Part shown: one piece after another, positions 9,609-20,451 of the stretch
Layout of the letters: the number at the start of each line of letters is the position of its first letter
Numbering within the stretch: position 1 is the stretch's first letter
NCBI RefSeq assembly: GCF_003369915.1
Contig: NC_046675.1
Coordinates: 14,942,001-15,006,000 of the forward strand
Length of the DNA: 64,000 bases
Direction: 5' to 3'
Source: Drosophila miranda
Lineage: Eukaryota; Arthropoda; Insecta; Diptera; Drosophilidae
Translations under genes and position numbers: made by a program
The notes under the pieces: model-generated
Databases searched by the model: none
The model's input: the letters and a program-made list of their open reading frames with translations, nothing else
Told to the model about the DNA's origin: nothing

Positions 9609-10812
9609 TTGATGTATCTGTATCTTTCCCTTCTTAGGGTATCCATTGGGGGCATAGAATCGGTCGGAGGCGCCACAAATTAGAGGAGGCAGCAGCAACA
9701 AATTCGATTGCCTCATTCGGCTAGTCGTTGTCCCGCTCTAATGCGCTTTCGTATGCACTTTTCGGCCCCGCATGGATTCTGATTGGCTGGCAGCAAAGTT
9801 TAAAGTATGCGCTCAAGGCTGAGATTCTTAGCTGCCTAGTAACCCTAAGCCAATATCAAAATCAAGGAATATGATTTCTGATCTTGAACAGCTTGGGTTG
9901 GGTTACGCAACCCAATATTAGCCAATAGTCCATAGCTCATTATGAGATAGTGTTGCTTCTATTCTAAGACAAATCTGGAGTTTTTCTTTTATTTTTATAT
10001 TTTTGATTTTTAAAATACAATTTATGCTCTCATTTGCATCTTTTAAAATAAAAATCGCAAATCATTTTTTTTTTTTTTTTAAATAATACAAAATAAGTGT
10101 GATTTCTCATTTTTTAAACTTATAGCAGTTACGGTCCCTGACAGAAAGAGTTCATAATACTGCGGCAAATGCTTTGCCGGGTCATATTTTTCCTGCATCT
10201 TTTATCCTCCTCGAAGGCTTTGCAGTGTCTAGGATAGATTATATAATTATATATAATATTATCTGCAAAATAGTCGGCAACAAGCGCAGCCCACAGGCGT
10301 ATTTGCAGTGGGTGAAGTTTGTGCCGTGTTCTATCTTCTCTATTTTCGAAACTTCATTGTTACCGCTTGTCTTCAATAACGCAAAGACACAGGGAATAGC
10401 CTTCCCTGACACCACCATCTTGGATAAGCTGAAGCATCATCATCTATGCCTGTTTCACTGTAGTCGTCGCCGTTTTTTTTTACACGTTTCCATTAGACAA
10501 AAAGAGGGGATCCCACCACGAAAAACTTCATATACACCGGAACTAGCCCGGTACTAGTGCGAACTCGAAATATTAAATGGTACATAAATCTGCTGACGAT
10601 CACTGCTCCCTTTGAAAGCTCGCGTTTCGAACTATTTGAACATACAAGTATCGATATCTATGCAGATGCAGTGTTGAAAAACTTTAGTTCTGTTCACAAA
10701 AGAACCAGCTCCCAGCTAGAATTCAAATATTGAGTAATAAAACCATTTTATATACACTTAAAATAAAGAAAATCTTGGGGTCTATATTTGATTTATATTA
10801 TTAGAAAGAAGC

Positions 10813-13800
10813 TTATGCGTGTATTGTGTTGTTCCGCTCATGGTAGATACTGCTAAGTGATGACCGTATGAAGGCGTCACCACTCTCCACGAAACCGTCC
10901 ATATGTGTCCATAAGAACCAGAATGTGAGGGTGAAGAACAGCACCTTGCTGACACAGTCTAGGATGTAGAGGCGCCGCAACACTTTGCGGGCATACGGGA
11001 GAGTGGACGGGCTCTCTCTTAGAATGTAGGTGCGCATGCCCATGATGTAGGTGCTGATGTAGGTCTCCCAATTGAGCTGGCCCACAGAGGTGTCGAACAT
11101 TTCCTCGTCTATAGCATTCAGCTGGCTGCTCATCTCCTGGAATTTCTCGTTCTGAAATTCCCAGTCTTTCGTTGTGTAGTACTGCAGTAGCTTCAGACCC
11201 ATCGACACCTTGCGCTGCACATTCACCAAGCTGCAAAAAGGTAATGCTTGACATGATAGTGGATTTATGGAGTCAGTAACTTACAAGGGCTTCTGGGCAG
11301 AGATCAGCATCAAAAAGTCAATAAAATAGGCAGGAAGATAGTGAAAGAATATCACGCAGAACAGGTGATGGTAATAGTTCTTCTTGATGGATCCTCCGGG
11401 ATACCACAGGGAGAAGCTTAGCGGAGTCTCGTAGAAGAAGCGACGACCCGTCTCAATGCTGTCGCCCCACGACGTCAGGGCCTTTTTGGAGATGCATAGG
11501 TTGCAGAACTGCACCTCGTTTCGTTTGCTGGGCGCCTTCTCCTGGCTGCTAGCCTTGGCGCGCTGATATCCACACAAGATCAACCCGTTGATGGCCTTGT
11601 CTACAGGTATCACTGTGGAGGAGTACAGCGGATTGCAGTGCATCGATCGTATCACACCTCGGGCGGCACCAATCATCAGGCCAGTGGGTCCGGTAACGCC
11701 CTCAATCCATCCTGGCAGTGGTTCGCTAATAGCCGCCGTTACTGCAAAGGCAATGGAGCATGCACAATTTAATAAAGCAATTAACAGAGGCGGACTGGCT
11801 GATCATCTGGAAACGTACCAATGGAGGGCCGTGTGATGATAATGGGCAGTTTGGTGTTGTATCTGCAAATTAGATCTTCGGACAGTGCCTTGCTGTAAGC
11901 GTACGTGTTGGGCAAGCCATTTAGTAATCTAGAAAGCAAAGTAAATCGAGGCAATTTGTTCATAAAATGGCAGGCAGTCAGAGCAGTTCGATTGAAATCC
12001 TTCTAGGAGGAAATGCTTATTATTTTGCAATTATTTTTCTTTTCAATCTTCGTTCTGTTACAGCAGAGCTGCTACTTACTTGGGTGTTATTTCCGCCAGA
12101 GCAGCATCATCCATTGTTTCCACCATTTCAATGATGGAGAAGGGATTCTGTGGCGCTGGATAGGCGCGCTCCTCCAGCACACTCTCGTTGCACTGACAGT
12201 ACGAGGTGGACACATGCACCAGTGACTGCAGATTGCTCATCTTTTCGGCCAGACGCAGCACCTTCAGGGTGCCGACCACATTCATCATCACCATGGGCCG
12301 CAGCGGCTGGTCGAAGCGCACATTGGCCGCACAGTGGAACACAATCTCCACATTGGAGGCGAGTGTGTTGATGTCATTGGCGCTCAGGCCAAGGTCCGGC
12401 TCGAGCAGATCGCCCTTTACCACGCGCACCTTGTCCACGATGTCGGGATTCTTCTCCAGCAGCTTGCTAAAACTCTGCAATGATTAAAAACATACAAATG
12501 TACTCGTATTGGTAGAGGGGAAGCAGACCCTCAGACATTAATTAAGTGTCATGGCGTTGGAATTGCAATGTGGAGTTTGCAGTTGGGTCTCTTAGCTGGT
12601 TTTGGGCAACTGTCCGACTGCTTAGAATCATGGTCTAATGGACCATGTCGGCGGTTGAAGCGCCGGCCCGCCGTAACAGCAATTAAAAGTCATTGTAATT
12701 TCGGATTTTTCCAAGCAATAATGATCACCTTGACTTATAAACGCCATGGATGTGGCTATGGCTATGTCGCTGTCTCTGTCTCTGTCTCTGTACCTTTAAA
12801 TGTCTATGAGTCGGTCGCTTTGTTGGCACCAAGTATTTCTGTGTACTTCAAGTGCTGCGATAATTTGGTAATAACACTTTGGGGGAGTCGGCGTTTCGTC
12901 GAAGTTTTCCCTCAAATGGAGGGCAAACGAAATATTAGTTCAGCTGCGGTGGTTACAGTTATGGCACATAATTATATAGAACTTATTTTTTATAACTTCA
13001 TGTAATATTTTCCTCTTTCAACTGCTTTGCAGCCCAAAAAACACATTATACAAGTACGTTGGGAGCTGTAAAGCAGTTTAAAGAGGAAATTATGGCAATG
13101 TTAAGGCACAAGGTCGGTGGATGAATGGGATAAGCTACGGTATAGGGTGGGATGTTCGTATAATTATGTATCATCTATAATAATAGGGCTATAAAGCTGA
13201 AGCTACAACAATTCAGTTGCCACCCGGTGATTATTGTATCAATAAGAATGATTAAACATGCAGTATTTGAAGGAATACCTATCAAACCCTCAATGAATTA
13301 CTCGCTCAAATAAGTTTCCATTAAATTAAGTTAAATTTGTGAAAGAAATTTCCCAATAAATACCAGTAGCACCTTCACTTTACAATTAACCACATAAAAT
13401 ATGCCAAGAAAGAGTCAATAACATGAGTTTTTCATGTAATTACATTACCATTGTTAATTATTGCTTTTGCCTCGTTAAATTTCAATCGTGATACCGGTAA
13501 TTATTTGTAAATAAATGGCTGAAATTTCCCCCGGAAAATAAAAGTCTTCATTTGCGGTTAGTGCTCGTATCGAAATGGGAAGGAATGCCGCCCACAGATT
13601 AATATTATTATAGTTCCTTATTAGTGGGAATTACATGTTGTACGAGTACGTATGATACATCTAAGTAGTTGGAGTCACTCAGCCGGAAGAAGAATTTGTA
13701 GGGCTCTACGTACAATAATTACTCATACCTCAAGTGATTCTCTTGGAAAAGCCGCTAATAAGAGAGTGCCTTTGATTAGCAGTTATTTACGAGCCATAAA

Positions 13801-14087
13801 TAATACAATTAACAACACTTAATAATGGATACGATGGGGATTACGATTAGGATTAGGGGCCTTACCACACACTTGAAGTATTGCTCCTTCCGCACACTGG
13901 GATCCAGACCCTTCTTGGTGCGGATCAGCAGATAGATGACATTCAGATCCCCACAGCTGCGCAGGAGCTTCTCCACCAGAACTTTACCCATAAATCCGGT
14001 GGCTCCAGTGATGAGGATCGTTTTGTTGGCATAGAACTTGGCAATCTCCGACTCGCCGCTACCGGCATTGCTTCGCAGTATTTCCAT
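10813..14087 (-). CDS. Fatty acyl-CoA reductase (complete, five coding exons)
   Basis: I read the exons as 13866-14087, 12080-12474, 11819-11928, 11285-11741 and 10813-11230, giving 533 residues, normal for the family. All junctions have GT/AG and matching phases. The enzyme uses NADPH to reduce fatty acyl-CoA to fatty alcohol, usually at ER or peroxisome membranes, for waxes and cuticular lipids. Exon 1 carries the Rossmann motif TGATGFMG, exon 2 the [10 protein letters not shown] and VHVSTSYC segments, exon 3 the YAYSK (YxxxK) active site and ITRPSI, and exon 4 EPLPGWIEG. Exons 4 and 5 carry the C-terminal sterile domain, with a hydrophobic stretch near the end ([12 protein letters not shown]). 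Intron 1 (12475-13865) contains a (GTCTCT)n run near 12767-12790 and nothing recognised. Its last two exons are duplicated at 5179-6083. Drosophila has many FAR paralogs and I cannot name which this is. Confidence 0.93.
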
Positions 14088-17000
14088 GGCTACGTGATCG
14101 CTATGGATTCCGGATGATCTGTGACCAAAGGAAGTTTGCTATGAGTTGACATTACAACATTCAAGATCGACTTGCCCCCGCTCGAGTGGTTGGCCGTTTT
14201 GTTTGTCTAACCTACTCCGCCGACATATTCTATTTCAATGTCACCGAGGCTGATGAAATACGATCGGATCGGTAGCAGTGGCAGAAACACGTCAAATGGT
14301 CAATGGCCAACAGCTATGAGTGTATGTTGACCAACTGAATGTAATTGGCGTGGCCAATTGGGATTTTTGTACGAACACCGGGTTCGTAGTCTCTATTTGC
14401 CCTCGCACCTCTTGGATGCTCGTATCATCTGTTTAGGCTGTTGGTAAATACAGCCATAGCTTTGAAGACCTGTTAGCGGTCCATCCATTTGTCGGTGCCC
14501 CTGTTTGTTTGTTAACAATAATCATAATAGGTACTATTTTCTTTTTTGGTAAAGTGTCGAGTCTGTTTGTTTATTTCTTTTAGTTTGCATTAAGATCTTA
14601 AGCAATCCAAGTGTGGTCGCGGGGGCGAGCAATTAGCCATTTGGGTCAGAGTTTACTCTTTTCTGTGTCTTTAAAATGCATTAAATGCGTCTGCTTTTCA
14701 CTCTCGTTTTATAGCCGTTGTAATGTTATTTTTTATGCAGGAAGTGTTTATATATCTTGAATAAACAAATGCAGAAATTATGCAAGTATTTCTTTAATTG
14801 GAGGTATTCCCATGAGTTTCCAACTCCACGGGGAGGTTTGATTTGTGTAGAAGGAAGGTATCTCCATGGGGATTTTGATCTTATTAAAAATGAAGGAAAC
14901 TCAATGGGGATTCGATATATTTTTAAGAAAGGAAACTCCATGGGGATCTTGTTATACTCAATAAAGGTATTTCCTGTCTTTCGCAATTACTTTTCAATGT
15001 GTCTTAATAAGGCAACAGGTTTTGTAATCATGCGACAATCATGCAATTGAAATTGCAAAGCAAAAGCATTGTAAAATCAAATAAATCTTGGAAGGAAAAT
15101 CTACAAAAAAAACTTTATCTTTTTCAAAAAATATATGGTAATATATTGCGATTTCCATTTGCATAAATCATTAAAAAAAAGTAGGTCAGATTCTGCAATA
15201 GAGGAAATATATTCTATTCAAGTAAGTACTATTCCGTAATATGTTTGATTCATGGATAAAACACCGGGATTTCCTTTGCATTTTCACACACATCTCCCCT
15301 CTTTTTTGCAGAGCAAACAAAAGACTTAAGGCACAAACTTTGCATTCGGTCACTGTGGTTCCTGCCTCCATTCTGGGGGCATTGCATTCATTTCCATCCA
15401 TAAATTTACTATTGTTTAAAGTTGTTGACACACACACACACACAAGCACACAAACATACAACTGTGGAGATGTAGACAATGATCATGTCACACGACGCCT
15501 CCCGAAATGGATTTTCTGTTCACGTAACTGCCACTCATGTGTGGCACGCAAATTTAGACATTGCACAGTTGTGTTTCTTTGAATTGTTTTATGTATTTTT
15601 TGTTGATTTTGTTGTTTGTAAATTGTAAAGCCAAACACACACACACACACACACACACACTCGATAGAGGAGGAGGATTGGCAGTAGCGATTAGCGCCCT
15701 TACGAAAACTCACTTCCAAGGGTTCGGACTTTCGGTTCGGTACGACTCGGCTTAGATTTCCGTAGAGAGGTTTCCGTATCGCGAATTGAATCTGTTGAGT
15801 ACTCAGCGGCAACTGAATGGGAAGCGGGCAATTGGCTCGAAGTTATACTCGGCTCAAAGGAAACTCGACCGCTCGCGCCGTCAGCGTCTCAGCCAACGCC
15901 AACGCCAACGCCAATGCACACACACCCATACAGTCGATAGCTTTAACAGTTAACACAGATACGAATGTCAGCAGCAGTGGAGCCCCTCTGTTCAGGCAGG
16001 TGTCTTTCGGCTGTTTTTCCGGGTAGAGTGTGCCGAAAACACCGTAAGATGATCTTGCCCTCCAACAGAGAGACCAGGCCCATAAAAACCTAAAGCACAG
16101 ACGAAACTCGGCCAGTACGGGCGGTAAGAGTACGAGTACGGGCCCGATTATTACACTTAAATTGCAACCAATTAAACGGAACTTAAAAACTTAAAGCAGT
16201 CTCGGTGTCGCGCTCTGGGCAAGGGCAATGCTGCTGGCAACCTGGCAACCCTACGTCCGAGAAAGATCCAAAACAGAAATTCCCCAAAACACCCGCTCCC
16301 CCCACCACCAAGACGATGTGGAAAAAAAGGACAGACTCAAGAGACGAAGTCGGACCAAACCAAGGCCAGCCACTTGATGGAGAGACTCTTTTATGCGGTG
16401 GCCCTAAAAAACTGCATGTCATCCATGGAAACGAAACAGTTGCATTTAGCACGACAGATGTACATATATACATACATATGTGTATGTGTGTATAGAGGTG
16501 CAACCCATACATTGAACAATATAAACACAGATTTGGATGCATTCATGCAATTTTTGGATGCAGAAAAGATATGTATACCCTTTACGAGTAGGACATTGGG
16601 GTATGTTGGTCAAGAGCGGAGGTATGTCACGGGCTGCAATATACTATTGTATATTTTAAAACGAACGATCGCAAGATAAGGTGTATTTATGTTGAGATAG
16701 GGACGGGAATTGATTACAAACAAAAATAAATATGTATATTTTTCAACTGAACTTCGATACAGACATTTCAAAACCTTTCTATTTGTCCAAAAGATACAAC
16801 AGTGATCAAATGTGGTATAAGTTATTGCCACAATCTTAAAGTACCATGAACACCACAAGAATAAAGCTATGACTTTGAAATGATGTACTATTTAGGCTAT
16901 CTGATTGTGAATTCTTTTAATATCTACAAATAATTACAACAGATATTGCGGTAGCAATTCTCCTGTAGTTTAAAAATTCTCACTAAAAAAGAAGGCCCCA

Positions 17001-20000
17001 ACAAGAGTCATCTGTTAGTCGCAATACTGCAGCACAATGCTCCTACATGTTTGCTTTGGGAACCTGATCCACGGCTGCAAGTCGATAATAGCCAGGCAAA
17101 AAGCTGACCCGTCTGGTTGGTTAGTTACTCACTCGGAATGAGGGGTGCAAGCGGCAGAGTTACAGCTGTGGTAATGGACGGGAGATGGCAGGCAGGCTGT
17201 CGCATGCAATCAGGCCACAGGATCGCCTGGGATTTCACAATCTTCGGGCCGCCACTCCCCGACCCGACTGACTATACAAAAAAAACTCCAGCGAATCCAA
17301 CGTATAATGGTCACGCTGCCGCGATGACGACCTTGAATCATCTTCTGATTCAGCAACGTGTCCGTTACGTTTTCCTTTTCGTTTGGGGCTCTAAGGGCAT
17401 TGCGGTTAATAACAGGCTTCTCTGGCTCATCAACAACATCATCATAATCAACAGCAACCAAAATCAAGAGCAGCTTCCCAGTCCATCCCAGTCACAGGTT
17501 CAGTTTCAGTTTCATTTCCCTTTCCTTTGATGACATAATTTGTTTTGGCAGCTCCGAACAAAACCAAACAACAGCTTTCGGTCGGCCACTGGACCCCTGG
17601 ATCCCAATTCGTGGTTCCACTCTAATTGATTCTGTAGACGTCAGATCGGAGGGAACTATTACTTGGCACTGGCCCGCAAATTGCTGCTGAAAGGGAACTT
17701 CCTCCTCCCATGTTCTATTTTGGGTGGCGTTCGGATGATGCGGAAAAGATGGAGTTTCGAGCAACGACCCCTTGCGAAGGTCTTCTTTGGCACTCTTACC
17801 GGATTGCTTCGGATTTTTCTCTATCCATATTCCACAAAGATTCCATTTAAAGTGTTAGATTTCTTCAGGGTGTTCTCTGTGTACGCCAGAGGAGTCATGT
17901 TCATTTAATTTGGGATTCACTTGGGTGGCACAAAAAGAAGCTAAAAAGATTCCAGACATGTTTCTGTCTGGGCTTTCCGGGTTCTTTCATGAGTCATCGG
18001 TGGATACGTTCCTATGCTCTAGCTCTTCTTTCTCTTGCCCTTCTAATCTCTGATTTATTTCAAGCTTTCCTCAAGTTCCATTTTAAATTCTGTGTACTAG
18101 ATTCTAATGATGCGGGACTCCAAAAGACTCCTACAAATGATGATTCTTTTGCGGCTGTAATTTGACTCTCCACTGCCACTCCTCCTCTCACCATGAACCG
18201 ATGAGTAATCATGCAATTATAAACTGGTTGCCTTTACATTCAACTCGGAATTCATTATATTATGCAATTTCTGTGCAATTGATTGCTTGGAGCTGGGGGG
18301 CTGGATCAAACGCTGAAGTTAGAGTCTCCCGACTGGCCGAAATGGATTTCTGAGAGTTACGGCCTCTATAAAACAAGCCTCTGTGCTAAATCGGGATCAA
18401 GTGAATTACCCCATAAATCAAACATAATTACAAAAATTCTTTTAGCTTCTGTTGCGGGTAAATATTTATTATGTATTCGCCAATCGATTAACAGCTAAGT
18501 AGAACACATTAAGGTTTGACCCGAGTCAACAGACCAGGCTATGGAAACAGAATTCTTTTCAGATACTGCATACACAAACAGGGCGGATCAGCTCTATAAG
18601 GCTGTACAGAGAGAACATCTATCTAACTATTCTAAAATCTGTTGGACATTGCACTCACAGATCTTTAGCAGGTTTCCTCTCCGGAGAACTCTCCAAATTC
18701 TAAGTATTGTGTGAACCATAGATCTACTCTTGAGGGAACCCTATGGTAAATTCTCATTACCATTGCTTCCAAGGAGCCCTGACAACTATGTGTTGCAATC
18801 GCGAAACGCACTGTATGTGTTTGCTTTTCGCAGTTTGGTCTTTTATGCAGTTGCCATTTGTTCTGTCGTGTTGATGTTTACGCATATCACTACGCAATAT
18901 TGTCCAGGTCGGGTCTGTGTCTGTGTGTCGGGGGGTTTTGATCCGGAGACCGGTCCGTAGCGTGGGCTCGGCCGTAGATAGGCGTAGATAGCCGTATATG
19001 TATGTAAAATTCCATTCCATTTTTCCATTCCTATATTTTCCATTAAAAACAAGTCGACAGCTTTGTCTACTGACGTGCAAGTAAAAAATATGCATTTAAT
19101 TAGCTGCAACAGCTCCAGGCAATTCCTAAACCGCTTCTCGCTGTGGTCCCCCTTCTGGATGCCGCTGGATTCCCCTCTCTGGCTGGCCCTGCTCCAGCTG
19201 CAAGTGTCACAATTATTTTATCTATCATTAATGACAATGTCTTTCTATAATTGTAGAGGCCCTCAACGAATCAACACCAACAATTGGATTTGAGAGGGCA
19301 ATTCCTGCGCATTTAAAAGCACCGGCCGTGTATCTCCTCTGCTTTGCCATTTCTATAAATCTGGTTACAGATCTTATGAAAGGTTATGTGCAGTAGGAAA
19401 CTCTATACAAAAGGCATCCCATGGTTGGCTGTCGATGAAAGATTTTCAGTTTATTTACATGCAGCTGCTGGAGCAGGCGGTGTCTCACGGAAGGGGCAGC
19501 ATGTCGAACGACTCTTTAAGTTGTTAATTGGTTAGGTGATACGCTTTGTCTTATGAAATGATATATGTATCTGGAATATCCGGCAAGAGTTTATAGGGTT
19601 TCTGTATCTTATATTTTGTGGTTATTTAATGACAAAAGAAATCAAATAAAAGTTGTTTGTAAAGTGCTGTAGAACTTACTCCAAGAGTTTGCCTTCGGTC
19701 TACCCATATACCCCATCTAAGCCGTTGATTACAGGGTACATACGCTACAAACAATTAAATAAAATATATACTCTTAATTGGCCTGCGATGAGATATTGAT
19801 ACCTTTTTAAAAACCAAAGTATTTCAGCCAAGTGTTCCATAAATAATTTATGTTTTTTATATAGATGGAATCCCACAAGGTATCCGGGGGATAAGTGACA
19901 TTTAATTTGGGTTTCCAGTTAGCGGTTCAGCGTGTTCCGGCCTTGCAAGGCAGGTTCATCGGGGGTCGTTCTCAGCTAAATAGTTTGACAAACTCCATGG

Positions 20001-20169
20001 AAAAATGGCAATTAACATTAGGTGCGCCTCATACATCAGATGGGCTGGGAATACTGGTGGTTGCTTACATGTGTGCCAGGAGTTCAAGGTTGAGTAAGTA
20101 AATGGAACCGAACACAAAAACAAAAGGTAAGCCTGGACAGAAATACTTATACAGAATAGAGGGAAATAT
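14088..20169. other. Six-kilobase stretch without a recognised gene
   Basis: I see no coding exon with recognisable domains on either strand. It may hold a FAR 5' UTR exon and promoter near 14088-14300 and regulatory DNA beyond. CA repeats lie at 15429-15446 and 15636-15660, a CCAACG repeat near 15893-15915, and a degenerate repeat at 14806-14951. A GC-richer patch at about 19130-19210 has some coding-like composition but no convincing frame. Confidence 0.5.
14806..14951. repeat. Degenerate tandem repeat, GGAAACTCCATGGGGAT units
   Basis: Four or so imperfect copies of a unit of roughly 35 bases. Each includes a GG(A/T)A(A/T)(A/T)(C/T)TC(C/A)A(T/C)GGGGA core (near 14818, 14857, 14896 and 14929). 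The spacers between cores differ. Confidence 0.6.
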
Positions 20170-20246
20170 CTACTGAGAGTCTACTGGAATGGACGTCATG
20201 CAGCAGCGCGCCTCGTACAGCTGCTTGCGTTTCTCCCTGGCATTTT
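20170..20246 (-). CDS. Unassigned coding-like terminal exon
   Basis: Downstream of GluProRS on the same strand, a good acceptor (TTTTGAGGCTAG) is followed by a 24-codon frame ending in TAG. The frame reads NAREKRKQLYEARCCMTSI and then PVDSQ. Codon choice (CAG CTG TAC GAG GCG CGC TGC) is typical of real Drosophila coding DNA and contrasts with the AT-rich surroundings. I do not recognise the protein and find no upstream partner exon. It could be the last exon of an overlooked minus-strand gene, an alternative end of a GluProRS transcript, or a decayed remnant. Confidence 0.3.
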
Positions 20247-20451
20247 CTAGCCTCAAAAGTGAGTTTACGTCTCAATACACTATTTTACCTCTATAAATTC
20301 AGAAAAAAATTCTCTTTAAAAGTAAAATTTGTTTAAAGATTTAATCGATTAAATGAATATTAAGGTCCTTGCAAGATAAGAGTACAAATCGGTTCATCGG
20401 TCGGGGATATCGAATCTAGTTTTAGAATTATGCAGGCTCGACCGGTGGTGT

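Larger units (their letters stand above)
6133..11786. repeat. Tandem duplication, copy B, with 3-kb insertion
   Basis: This is the right-hand copy of the unit at 3210-6128. It starts inside Gdh exon 1, continues through the Gdh upstream region to 6784, is interrupted by DNA absent from copy A (6785 to about 9803), and then continues through the FAR 3' end into the complete FAR gene. The copies differ in three ways. There is a nonsense change in the Gdh fragment here. A 24-base in-frame deletion is present in copy A FAR, relative to 11402-11425 here. The inserted DNA occurs only here. Confidence 0.9.
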
